A stretch of 64,000 nt of DNA from Streptomyces aidingensis (GTDB lineage Bacteria > Actinomycetota > Actinomycetes > Streptomycetales > Streptomycetaceae). Below, in pieces: positions 14,494 to 22,961 of the stretch. How positions within the stretch are numbered: the first letter of the stretch is position 1; each line of letters opens with the position of its first letter. The stretch spans positions 124,001 to 188,000 of the forward strand of contig NZ_FOLM01000011.1 of assembly GCF_900112355.1 (NCBI RefSeq), given 5' to 3'. The position numbers and the translations under genes are program-made. The notes beneath the pieces were generated by a model. That model was not told the origin of the DNA. It worked only from the letters and a program-made list of their open reading frames with translations, and did not search any database.

Positions 14494-17007
14494 GTGGTTC
14501 ATGCGGCGGAGCACCCCCGACGGGCTGTGACGGCGGCAGCGCAGAGCGCGCGGAACGCGCGGAAAGCAGGGCCGACGGGGCGCGCCGGAACACCGCACCG
14601 CGCCCGGCCACGCCGCCGGTCGCCACGCACCGTCCTCATCCCGCTGCTCACCGCCATCCTGGCACTGGGCTGGCTGCTGCCGGTGCCCGCCTCCGGCGCC
14701 GAGGCGGCCCGGCCGGAGGCACGGCATCCCGCGGCCGACAACGACACTCCGGCGGTGCTCACCGTCACCGGGATCGAGCCCGCCGACCCGGACGAGGGCG
14801 ACACCCTCACCGTGCAGGGCACGGTCACCAACGAGGGGGACCACCCGATCCTGGACGCGGCCGTGGACCCCCGCTTCGCGGTCCCGCTGTCCAGCCGCTC
14901 CGCTCTTGACGAGGCGCTGGGCCGCGAAGACTTCGCGCTGGAGCGGGACGGCGGCTTCGTCCAGGGCCATCCGGCGGAGCTGGAGACCATCCCCCCCGGG
15001 CTGTCCCGTTCCTTCACCCTCCAGGTACCTGTCTCGGCGCTGCAGTTCGGCGAGCCGGGTGTCTACCAGCTCGCGTTCACGGTCACCGGGCAGACCGAGG
15101 ACCAGCGCTGGGGCGACCGCATCCTCGGCGTGGGCCGCACGGTGATCCCCTGGCAGCCGGGCGGCCGGGACGGCGAACCGGGGCTGCATCTGACCGCGCT
15201 GTGGCCGCTGGTCTCCACCTCGCATCTGACCGGCCAGACCCAGACCGACGAAACCCAGACCCCGCTGTTCCAGGACGATGCCCTGCTGGCCGAGATCTCC
15301 CCGGGCGGCCGGCTGTACGAGCTGGTGACGCTCGGCGCCGAGCTGCCCGTCACCTGGGTCGTCGATCCCGATCTGCTGGCCTCGGTCTCCGCCATGGCCG
15401 AGGAGTACTGGGTCGCCGGACCGGATGCCGATCCGCAGGAGCAGGTGGCCGGCCGCGGCCAGGACGTGGCCCGCGCCTGGCTGCTCCGGCTCAAGGAGGC
15501 GGTGCGGGACGCGGAGGTCGTCGCGCTGCCGTTCGCCGATCCCGACCTGGCCTCGCTGGCCCACCAGGGCAAGGAAGTGCCCGGGGTGCTCTCCCATCTG
15601 AAGTCCGCCACCGACCTGGCCGCCTCCACCGTGGAGACAGTGCTCAACGTGGAACCGGTCACCGACTACGCCTGGCCGGTGGAGGGCGCCGTGGACCCGG
15701 ACATCGTCTCGGTGGCCACCGCGGCCGGCGCGGACACGGTCATCGCCCGCAGCGACTCGCTGAACAGCTACCGGGGACTCAACTACACCCCCGGTGCGGC
15801 CGGCCCGATCGGCGGCGGTACCACCGCCGTGGTGGCCGATGCCCGGCTGTCCCGGCTGTTCGAGGCGGACATGAGCCGGGCCGGCAATATCTCCCTGGCA
15901 CACCAGCGGCTGCTGGCCGAGACGCTGATGATCGCCGACGAGGCCCCGGCCATGGACCGCTCCCTGGTCCTCGCCCCGCAGCGGATGCCCAGCGCCGCGC
16001 AGGCCCAGGCCATGGCGGACGCGCTGGCCGCGCTGGCCGAGCAGGGCTCCTGGGTGGACTTCGCGCCCCTTGAGGAGACCGCCTCGGCCGCACCCGACGC
16101 GGACGCCTCGTTCACCGTGCCGAAGGCGGCGCAGTACCCGGAGCGGCTGCGGGAGCAGGAACTGCCCGCCGAGGCGTTCCACGACATGCGCGACACCCAG
16201 CAGACCCTGGACCGCTTCACGGTCATCCTCACCCGGCCGGACCGGGTGGTGGTGCCGTTCGGCAACGCCATCCGCCGCGAGATGTCGGTCTCCTGGCGCG
16301 GACGTACCACCGAGGCGGCCCGGTTCCGGGCCGGGGTGGAGAACCAGCTCCAGGAGCTGACCGAGCAGGTTTTCCTGATCGAGAAGTCCCCGGTCACGCT
16401 CTCCGGCCGCAGCGCCGTCATTCCGGTGACCGTGCAGAACAACCTGGTGCAGGACGTGCAGAACCTGCGGCTGGAGCTCACTTCCAGCCGGCGCATCGGC
16501 CTGGAGGTCGTCGGCCGGCAGGAGGTCACGGTCGGGGCCGGGCTCAACCAGGTGGTGAAGTTCGAGGCCAACGCCCGGGCCAATGGCAAGGCATATCTGG
16601 AGGCCCAGCTCTACACCGCGGACGGCACCCCGTACGGCCAGGCCATCCGTTTCCAGGCGGACGTCACCTCCATCACCTCCACGGTGCTGCTGGTCATCTC
16701 GGGCGGCCTGCTGCTCGTGGTGCTGGCCGGCATCCGGATGTACACCCAGCGCAAGCGCGCCCAGGCCACCGCCCCCGAGGACGACGGCAGCAGCGGCGAC
16801 GGCGCCGATGAGGCCGACAACCCCGACGACCCCGACGACCCCGACGACGCGTCCGCCGCCGGGCCCCCGCCGGGCACCGCGGCCGACGAGCGGAGCACCG
16901 CGCGAGGCGAACAGCGGCGTACTCCGCCGAGCGGTCACCTGACCGACACCGACGGCGACAGCGACCTCACCCCGGCCAGGGGTGAGAAGGTGGAGCGCAG
17001 CGAGTGA
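14494..17007 (+). CDS. DUF6049 family secreted/membrane-anchored protein
   Basis: 837 residues. A basic N-terminus leads to a signal or anchor at about 45-65 (LIPLLTAILALGWLLPVPASGA). A large extracellular part begins with an Ig-like domain (LTVTGIEPADPDEGDTLTVQ) and contains a region that may be a polysaccharide-deacetylase-like fold. A C-terminal membrane helix (STVLLVISGGLLLVVLAGIR) and an acidic cytoplasmic tail close the protein. The function is unknown. Position between cca and murJ is conserved from Mycobacterium (Rv3909) to Streptomyces, suggesting a role in envelope assembly with MurJ. The GTG at 14494 is supported by GAGGG 5 nt upstream. Confidence 0.85.
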   Translation: MVHAAEHPRRAVTAAAQSARNARKAGPTGRAGTPHRARPRRRSPRTVLIPLLTAILALGWLLPVPASGAEAARPEARHPAADNDTPAVLTVTGIEPADPDEGDTLTVQGTVTNEGDHPILDAAVDPRFAVPLSSRSALDEALGREDFALERDGGFVQGHPAELETIPPGLSRSFTLQVPVSALQFGEPGVYQLAFTVTGQTEDQRWGDRILGVGRTVIPWQPGGRDGEPGLHLTALWPLVSTSHLTGQTQTDETQTPLFQDDALLAEISPGGRLYELVTLGAELPVTWVVDPDLLASVSAMAEEYWVAGPDADPQEQVAGRGQDVARAWLLRLKEAVRDAEVVALPFADPDLASLAHQGKEVPGVLSHLKSATDLAASTVETVLNVEPVTDYAWPVEGAVDPDIVSVATAAGADTVIARSDSLNSYRGLNYTPGAAGPIGGGTTAVVADARLSRLFEADMSRAGNISLAHQRLLAETLMIADEAPAMDRSLVLAPQRMPSAAQAQAMADALAALAEQGSWVDFAPLEETASAAPDADASFTVPKAAQYPERLREQELPAEAFHDMRDTQQTLDRFTVILTRPDRVVVPFGNAIRREMSVSWRGRTTEAARFRAGVENQLQELTEQVFLIEKSPVTLSGRSAVIPVTVQNNLVQDVQNLRLELTSSRRIGLEVVGRQEVTVGAGLNQVVKFEANARANGKAYLEAQLYTADGTPYGQAIRFQADVTSITSTVLLVISGGLLLVVLAGIRMYTQRKRAQATAPEDDGSSGDGADEADNPDDPDDPDDASAAGPPPGTAADERSTARGEQRRTPPSGHLTDTDGDSDLTPARGEKVERSE

Positions 17008-17059
17008 AGTGCGCGGCTGGGCCGGCCGGGCAGCCGGTGACACATGAGGTGGGGTAACG

Positions 17060-19369
17060 ATGCGAGCGCCGTACGACCGTGAACAGGGGCCGGGAGCCGG
17101 AGGCGGGGAGCCCGCCGGGCCGCCGGGTCCCGACGGGCGCATGCCCGGCCCGCCCCCCTTCCAGGGCCAGGACGGCCCGCCCGCCGCCGACCCCTATCTG
17201 GCGCAGAGCTATACCCACGACCCCTACGCCGGGCGCGACCCGCTGGCCCAGGATCCACTCCAGGACGCCCCCTATGACCGCGCCTCGCATCCCCCGCCGC
17301 CGCCCGGCAGCCTGCCCGACCCCGGGGCCCTGTACCAGCAGCCGCACCCTCCGCACCACGGAGCGGACCCGCAGCGCTGGGATCCCGCCCCGGCACCGGA
17401 ACCCGACCGTCCCGCCCGGCTGATGCCGCACGGCGATCACCCGGGAACCACCGAATTCACCGGCGTCGACGATCTGGTCGGCCGGGCCGCCGAGCGGAAC
17501 ACCCCCGGCCGGCCCCCCGCCGCCCCGGACCGCGATGTCTTCGCCCACCTCTACCGCGACCAGCAGGTCACCCCCCCGCCCGGGCGCCCGCCGCACCCCG
17601 GTGCGCACCCGGCGCACCCGGTGCCTCCTCCGGCGCAGCCGCCCACGGGGGCCGATGCCGCGCCGGCGCCCCCGGCCGCTCCGCCCACGGCCCCTCCCAG
17701 CGCTCCACCGCCCACGGCCCCGGCCCGGTCCCGCCGCGGCCCCAGCCTGCTGAAGTCCAGCGCCATAATGGCCGCCGGCACCCTGGTGTCCCGGGTCACC
17801 GGTTTTGTCCGCCAGTTGGTCATCGTGGCCGCGCTCGGCGCCGCCGTCCTGGGCGACACCTATGCCATCGCCTGGGCACTGCCCTCCATGATCTACATCC
17901 TCACCATCGGCGGCGGCCTCAACTCCGTCTTCGTCCCGCAGCTTGTGCGCGCGATGAAGAACGACAAGGACGGCGGCGAGGCGTACGCCAACCGGCTGCT
18001 CACCCTGATCACGGTCATCCTCACCGGGCTGGTGGTGGTGTCCGTGCTGATTGCCCCCCTGCTGATCAGGATGATGTCGGCGAAGATCGCCGACGAGCCG
18101 GCCGCCAACGAGGTCGCGGTCGCCTTCGCCCGCTACTGCCTGCCCACCATCCTCTTCATGGGCATCCATGTGGTGCTCGGCCAGATCCTCAACGCCCGCG
18201 ACCGCTTCGGCCCCATGATGTGGACCCCGGTCCTCAACAACCTGGTGGTCATCTTCACCTTCGGGGCCTTCATCTGGGTCTATGGCACCCAGGAATCCTC
18301 CGCCCTCGGTGTGGACACCATCCCCGCCGAGGGAGTCCGGCTGCTGGGCGTCGGCACCCTGCTGGGCCTGACCGTCCAGGCGCTGGCCATGCTGCCCTAT
18401 CTGCGCGCCGACGGCTTCCGGCTCCGCCCCCGTTTCGACTGGGCGGGCACCGGCATGGGCAAGGCCATGAAGCTGGCCAAGTGGACCGTGCTCTTCGTCT
18501 TCGCCAACCAGATCGGCCTGGTGGTGGTCTCGCAGTTCGCCACCTGGGCGGGCGAGAACGCCGAGGCGGCCGGCTACCCCGGAACCGGCTTCATCGCCTA
18601 CAGCAGCGCCCTGCTGATCTGGCAGATGCCGCAGGCCATCATCACCGTCTCGGTGATGGCGGCGCTGCTCCCCCGGATCTCCCGCTCGGCCGCCGACGGC
18701 GACACGGCCGCCGTCCGGGACGACCTCTCGCACGGAATGCGGACCTCGGCCGTGGCCATCGTCCCGATGGCCTTCGCCTTCGTCGCCCTCGGCGTGCCGA
18801 TGTGCACGCTGCTGTTCGGCTCGGCGGGGGAGAGCGGCGCCCGGTCCTTCGGCTACATCCTGATGGCCTTCGGCCTGGGCCTGATCCCCTTCTCCGCACA
18901 GTACGTGGTGCTGCGGGCCTTCCACGCCTACGAGGACACCCGGACGCCCTTCTACAACACGGTCATCGTCTCGGCGATCTGGATCGTGCTCTCCGCCCTG
19001 TCCTTCGTGATCCTGCCCGACCGCTGGGTGGTGGCCGGCATCGCCTTCGGCTATGGCATCGCCTATGCGCTGGGCGTGCTGGTCGCCTGGCGGCGGCTGC
19101 GCCGCAGGCTCGGCACCGATCTGGACGGCCACCGCATCATCCGCACCTACATCCGGCTCAGCGGCGCCAGCCTTCCGGCCGCCGTGCTCGGCGGCGCTGC
19201 GGGCTACGGGATCACTCAGGCACTCGGCAGCGGATTCACCGGCTCCCTGCTGGCCCTGATCGGCGGCGGACTGGTCCTGGCGGCGGTCTTCTATCTGGCG
19301 GCCCGCCGGATGAGGATCACCGAACTCACCACGCTCGTGGGCATGGTGCGGGCCCGTCTGGGACGCTGA
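17060..19369 (+). CDS. murJ: MurJ/MviN lipid II flippase with long N-terminal extension
   Basis: 769 residues. Residues 1 to about 225 are a Pro-rich, low-complexity cytoplasmic region (many Pro, Asp, His). The MOP-superfamily core starts at LLKSSAIMAAGTLVSRVTGF and has about 14 helices, with the conserved RQLVIVAALG and PSMIYILTIGGGLNSVFVPQL segments. It moves lipid II across the membrane for peptidoglycan synthesis. It lies 52 nt after the DUF6049 gene. In mycobacteria the same protein carries the pseudokinase and an extracellular domain on one chain; here they are in the next gene. The N-terminal extension may be a docking region. Confidence 0.93.
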   Translation: MRAPYDREQGPGAGGGEPAGPPGPDGRMPGPPPFQGQDGPPAADPYLAQSYTHDPYAGRDPLAQDPLQDAPYDRASHPPPPPGSLPDPGALYQQPHPPHHGADPQRWDPAPAPEPDRPARLMPHGDHPGTTEFTGVDDLVGRAAERNTPGRPPAAPDRDVFAHLYRDQQVTPPPGRPPHPGAHPAHPVPPPAQPPTGADAAPAPPAAPPTAPPSAPPPTAPARSRRGPSLLKSSAIMAAGTLVSRVTGFVRQLVIVAALGAAVLGDTYAIAWALPSMIYILTIGGGLNSVFVPQLVRAMKNDKDGGEAYANRLLTLITVILTGLVVVSVLIAPLLIRMMSAKIADEPAANEVAVAFARYCLPTILFMGIHVVLGQILNARDRFGPMMWTPVLNNLVVIFTFGAFIWVYGTQESSALGVDTIPAEGVRLLGVGTLLGLTVQALAMLPYLRADGFRLRPRFDWAGTGMGKAMKLAKWTVLFVFANQIGLVVVSQFATWAGENAEAAGYPGTGFIAYSSALLIWQMPQAIITVSVMAALLPRISRSAADGDTAAVRDDLSHGMRTSAVAIVPMAFAFVALGVPMCTLLFGSAGESGARSFGYILMAFGLGLIPFSAQYVVLRAFHAYEDTRTPFYNTVIVSAIWIVLSALSFVILPDRWVVAGIAFGYGIAYALGVLVAWRRLRRRLGTDLDGHRIIRTYIRLSGASLPAAVLGGAAGYGITQALGSGFTGSLLALIGGGLVLAAVFYLAARRMRITELTTLVGMVRARLGR

Positions 19370-19396
19370 CCGGGCCCGCATCACAGCACACCCGCG

Positions 19397-19418
19397 TCCT
19401 GTACAACTCCTGTACAAC
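19397..19418 (+). repeat. Two tandem TCCTGTACAAC repeats upstream of the pseudokinase gene
   Basis: An 11-bp unit occurs twice without spacer (19397-19407 and 19408-19418). Each carries the palindrome TGTACA, so the sites are exactly one helical turn apart. They lie 116 nt before the chosen pseudokinase start and 28 nt after murJ, and could bind a dimeric regulator of the pseudokinase-sigM-rsmA unit. No regulator is evident. Confidence 0.5.
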
Positions 19419-19533
19419 CTACGGCAGCTCTCAGATGTCGTGCGGGGTACGGAAGTCGCGGCACAATTGACGTCAGGCAAGGGCATGGACCATGGCCGGC
19501 ATCAGGGCCATTGACGGGGAGGCGGAGAAAACG

Positions 19534-21216
19534 GTGGCGGATCGCTCAACAGCGACAAGTCCCTCTCAGCCTCCCGCCGGAGACGGCGGGAACGGCAAGG
19601 CCGCCTCCCCGAAGAGTGAGGAGCCCGCACCGAAGACCCCGCAGGACCCCGGGGACGGGCCGCCGCCCGAACTGCACAGCGGACACCGCCTCTCCCGCCG
19701 CTACCGGCTGGAGGAGTGCATCACCCGGGTGGACGGCTTCAGCAGTTGGCGCGCGGTGGACGAGAAGCTTCGCCGGGCTGTCGGGGTCCATGTGCTGCCG
19801 GCCGACCACCGACGTGCCGACGAGGTCATCAACGCGGCCCGCGCCGCGGCCCTGATGAGCGACGCACGCTTTGTGCAGGTGCTGGACGCCGCCGACGACG
19901 GGGAACTGGTCTATGTCATCCACGAGTGGCTTTCGGACGCCACTCCGCTGGGCACCGTGCTGGCCTCCGGCCCGCTGGAGGCGCACGAGGCCTACACCTT
20001 GGTCTCCCAGCTCGCCGAGGGAATGACCGAGGCACACCGCAAGAACCTCGCTCATCTGCGGCTGAATCCCAACAGCGTGCTGCGCACCAGCGCCGGCCAG
20101 TTCCGCATCCGGGGCCTGGCCGTGGATGCCGCGCTGCGCGGCATCACCAGCGACTGCGCCCCGCGTGCCGACACCGAGGCCATCGGAGCCCTGCTCTACG
20201 CCTCGCTCACCCAGCGCTGGCCCTATCCGGAGGGCGGCTACGGGCTCGCCGGTGTCGCGGGACTGAGCCGGAACTCCCGGGATTCCCTCGCCAGTCCGGA
20301 ACTGGTCCGGGCCGGTGTCCACCGGGGTCTGTCCGATCTGGCCATGCGAGCGGTGGCCAACGACGGCGCCACCGCGGCCAGCCAGAAGCCCGCGTGCACC
20401 ACCCCGGAGGAACTGGTGCGGGCCATCGGTGAGATGCCCCGGATCCGTCCGCCGGAGCCGGACCCGGGCCTGCTGGCGGCCGGCTACCACCGCCCCGGGT
20501 TTCCGAACGGCGCCGTCCTTCCGCCCGGCCCGGCCACCCAGCCGGGCGCCACGCCCGCGCCACCGGCCCTTCCCGGCAAGACCGGGAAGGTTCTCAAGTG
20601 GGGCGTCTCCGCACTGTTGATCGCCGCGCTGGGGCTGAGCAGCTGGCAGATCGCCGATGCGCTGATGAAGGGGGACCCGCCGGCCAACGAGCCGCCCGTC
20701 TCCCAGGAGACCACCGAGCCGGACGACAACGCCCCGCAGCCCTCCCCCACCCCGGACCCGGTCGAGATCGCCGCCGTCCACGACTTCGACCCCTGGGGCG
20801 ACGGCCAGGACCCGGACGCAGTCGGCAACGTCCTGGACGGCGATCCGGAGACCTACTGGCAGACCAAGAACTACTTCGGCCCGGGCTTCGGCAACCTCAA
20901 GGAGGGGGTGGGCCTGCTGCTGGATCTCGGGGAAAGCCGCTCGGTGAGCGCCGTAGAGGTGTCAGCAGTCGGCGGCGCTCATGATGTCCAGTTGATGGTT
21001 CCCGCGGCCAGTGCGGGCCAGGCCGGCGGAAACAGTACTCTTCCCTCCTCGCTCGACCAGTTCGCCCCGATCGCCGAGGGCTCGGGCAGCTCGCTCAGCC
21101 TCACGACGGACCAGCCAGTAGAGACTCGTTATCTTCTGGTCTGGCTCACGGATCTCCCTCAGGGGGCGGACGGGAACTACCGTGGGCGCATCACCGACAT
21201 CGCGGTTACCGGCTGA
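19534..21216 (+). CDS. Membrane pseudokinase with extracellular discoidin-like domain (MurJ partner)
   Basis: 560 residues. The N-terminal 40-300 region has a protein-kinase fold but degenerate motifs: no Gly-rich loop, VGVHVL where VAVKVL is expected, HLRLNPNSVL for HRDxKxxN, and IRGLA for DFG. A membrane helix lies near 355 (WGVSALLIAALGLSSWQI). The extracellular part (VLDGDPETYWQTKNYFGPGF onward) resembles F5/8 type C sugar-binding domains. It equals the C-terminal half of mycobacterial MviN, which when phosphorylated binds FhaA and restrains wall synthesis. The GTG at 19534 has GGGGAGGCGGAG upstream; an ATG at 19492 is less likely. sigM follows after 14 nt. Confidence 0.85.
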   Translation: MADRSTATSPSQPPAGDGGNGKAASPKSEEPAPKTPQDPGDGPPPELHSGHRLSRRYRLEECITRVDGFSSWRAVDEKLRRAVGVHVLPADHRRADEVINAARAAALMSDARFVQVLDAADDGELVYVIHEWLSDATPLGTVLASGPLEAHEAYTLVSQLAEGMTEAHRKNLAHLRLNPNSVLRTSAGQFRIRGLAVDAALRGITSDCAPRADTEAIGALLYASLTQRWPYPEGGYGLAGVAGLSRNSRDSLASPELVRAGVHRGLSDLAMRAVANDGATAASQKPACTTPEELVRAIGEMPRIRPPEPDPGLLAAGYHRPGFPNGAVLPPGPATQPGATPAPPALPGKTGKVLKWGVSALLIAALGLSSWQIADALMKGDPPANEPPVSQETTEPDDNAPQPSPTPDPVEIAAVHDFDPWGDGQDPDAVGNVLDGDPETYWQTKNYFGPGFGNLKEGVGLLLDLGESRSVSAVEVSAVGGAHDVQLMVPAASAGQAGGNSTLPSSLDQFAPIAEGSGSSLSLTTDQPVETRYLLVWLTDLPQGADGNYRGRITDIAVTG

Positions 21217-21230
21217 GGGAGAGGCATCAG

Positions 21231-21929
21231 GTGGAGGGGGAGCAGACAGAGCCGGACGAGGATCTCCTCGCCCGGCATGTCGCCGGAGACCCTGACGCCT
21301 TCGGCCTCTTGGTCCGCAGACACCGCGACCGGCTGTGGGCGGTGGCACTGAAGACGCTGGGAGACCGGGAGGATGCCGCGGACGCGGTACAGGAAGCACT
21401 TCTCTCCGCCTACCGCTCCGCGCACACCTTCCGGGGCCAGGCAGCGGTCACCACCTGGCTGCACCGGATCACCGTCAACGCCTGCCTGGACCGGGTACGT
21501 CAGCGCAAGAGCCGCCGCACCTCGCCGATGCCGGAGCCCGAACGCCTGGAGGCACTGCTGGAGCCGCAGGAGTCGGCCGAGCTCCCGGTGGAGCGCCAAG
21601 ACCTCCGCCGGGAGCTGCGCAAGGCGCTGGACGGGCTGCCGGCCGACCAACGGGCGGCCCTGGTGCTGGTGGACATGCAGGGCTATCCGGTGACCGAAGC
21701 CGCCCGCATCCTCGATGTGCCCGTGGGCACGGTGAAGAGCCGCTGTGCCCGGGGCCGGGCCCGGCTGCTGCCCCTGCTCCGCCATCTGCGTTCCGCGGAG
21801 CACGAAACCGCGGCCGAGCCGGCACGGAACCGGACAAGCCGCTCGTCCGTCCCATCGTCGAGACCCCCGGAAACGCCGGGCGGATCGGAGAGCGCCGGAG
21901 CCATCAAGGGCGGAGGTGAGCACGCGTGA
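21231..21929 (+). CDS. sigM: ECF RNA polymerase sigma factor SigM
   Basis: 232 residues. Region 2 contains DAADAVQEALLSAYRSAHTF and WLHRITVNACLDRVRQRK; region 4 has ALDGLPADQRAALVLVDMQG and the helix-turn-helix VPVGTVKSRCARGRARL. A 40-residue Ser/Pro-rich tail follows. The start is the GTG at 21231, 14 nt after the pseudokinase gene. The stop overlaps the GTG of the anti-sigma gene (GTGA), indicating translational coupling and 1:1 synthesis. The order sigM-rsmA-trxB-trxA is that of the mycobacterial Rv3911-Rv3914 locus. It should not be confused with the unrelated SCO7314-type sigma M. Confidence 0.92.
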   Translation: MEGEQTEPDEDLLARHVAGDPDAFGLLVRRHRDRLWAVALKTLGDREDAADAVQEALLSAYRSAHTFRGQAAVTTWLHRITVNACLDRVRQRKSRRTSPMPEPERLEALLEPQESAELPVERQDLRRELRKALDGLPADQRAALVLVDMQGYPVTEAARILDVPVGTVKSRCARGRARLLPLLRHLRSAEHETAAEPARNRTSRSSVPSSRPPETPGGSESAGAIKGGGEHA

Positions 21930-22807
21930 GGGAGATCCATCCGGACCCCGCGGAGCTCTCCGCCCTCGGCGAGGATCTGCTCTCCGAGAGTGAGTCCTCG
22001 GCACTCCGCCGCCATCTCGCGGAGTGCGAGGAGTGTTCCGCCATTGCGGCCGATCTGGAGGCCCTCCGTCGGGAACTGGCCGGGCTGGAAGATCCGGGCC
22101 CGATGCCGGAGGACATCGCCGCACGCATCGATGCAGCCCTTGCCGCGGAGGCGGTTTCACGTGAAACCGACGGTCCCGCTGTTTCACGTGAAACCGAATG
22201 GGTGCAGCCGCGTACCTGGCCCTGGATGGCACTGGCCGCCGTCACCGTCCTTGCCGTACTCGGACTGGGTGGTGTGCTCCTCCAGTCCTTCTCTCTGCCT
22301 GGTTCCGGGGCGGCGGACGCAGAGGCCGGCGCCCAGATGATGGACGACGCGGACCCCGCATACGAGGAGGACAGCGCGGCCGAGGCGGGCACAGGCGACG
22401 ATGTGGCATTCCGTGTCCAATCCCTCCTCTCTAGCCTCTCTCGCCGCGACACCACACCGTCGGAGGCCTCTTCCAGCGATGGTGAAGAGCAGGCCGAGGG
22501 CACCGACGGGGGCGGCGGCATCCAGGAGACCCGGCCGATGGAGGAGGAAGAGGGGGAGGCTGGAGCAGAGGAGCCCTTGCACACGGCTCCTCGCTGCGTG
22601 CTCTCCGCCACCGGACGCTCCTCCGAGACGCCACTCGCCGTGGACCCGTACTTCTCCTTCGAGGGGATGCGGGCCTATCTCGTGGTGCTTGGGCATTCGG
22701 GCGACCAGGACCTGGTAGACGCCTATGTGGTCACCGCCGAGTGCAGCTCGGGTTCCTCCCCGCAGACGGGTGAACTCCTGCATCAGCAGACCGTGGCACG
22801 GCCCTGA
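21926..22807 (+). CDS. rsmA: Anti-sigma factor, zinc-binding (ZAS) membrane type
   Basis: 293 residues. The N-terminal domain carries HLAECEECS, the HxxxCxxC zinc motif of ZAS anti-sigma factors. A single membrane helix lies near 92-113 (WPWMALAAVTVLAVLGLGGV). The rest is extracytoplasmic: an acidic, Glu/Gly-rich linker and a C-terminal domain with two Cys. It should hold SigM inactive until an envelope or redox signal. It overlaps sigM by 4 nt. Two parS sites inside the gene each encode VSRET in the linker before the membrane helix. The symbol follows the Mycobacterium naming of the equivalent gene. Confidence 0.82.
   Translation: MREIHPDPAELSALGEDLLSESESSALRRHLAECEECSAIAADLEALRRELAGLEDPGPMPEDIAARIDAALAAEAVSRETDGPAVSRETEWVQPRTWPWMALAAVTVLAVLGLGGVLLQSFSLPGSGAADAEAGAQMMDDADPAYEEDSAAEAGTGDDVAFRVQSLLSSLSRRDTTPSEASSSDGEEQAEGTDGGGGIQETRPMEEEEGEAGAEEPLHTAPRCVLSATGRSSETPLAVDPYFSFEGMRAYLVVLGHSGDQDLVDAYVVTAECSSGSSPQTGELLHQQTVARP
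22154..22167. promoter_or_regulatory. parS site
   Basis: Perfect GTTTCACGTGAAAC inside the anti-sigma coding region, translated as VSRET. A second copy begins exactly 27 bp (nine codons) downstream. Confidence 0.94.
22181..22194. promoter_or_regulatory. parS site
   Basis: Second perfect GTTTCACGTGAAAC in the anti-sigma gene, again in the frame that reads VSRET. Together with 22154-22167 it forms the only closely spaced parS pair in the window. Confidence 0.94.
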
Positions 22808-22851
22808 GAAGGGCAAGATTTCACCCGCTCCTGGCTTCAACCACCCGCCCC

Positions 22852-22879
22852 GGGAATGCCCGGGGCCTTAGTATCCGTT
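22852..22879 (+). promoter_or_regulatory. Sigma-R-type promoter of trxBA
   Basis: GGGAAT at 22852-22857 and GTT at 22877-22879 are separated by 19 nt, matching the GGAAT-N18/19-GTT pattern of the thiol-oxidation sigma factor SigR, whose classic target in S. coelicolor is trxBA. It lies 83 nt before the trxB start. Confidence 0.7.
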
Positions 22880-22961
22880 ACTGGACTGAGGATCCCGCCC
22901 GGGGTCCCGGCAGGCCCTCAGAGCCCCTCCGAGACACGTCCCGAGACAAGGAAGACATGCC

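Noticed and set aside
19534..20400. Active serine/threonine kinase
   Set aside because: The catalytic Lys, HRD and DFG motifs are all replaced, so it is called a pseudokinase.
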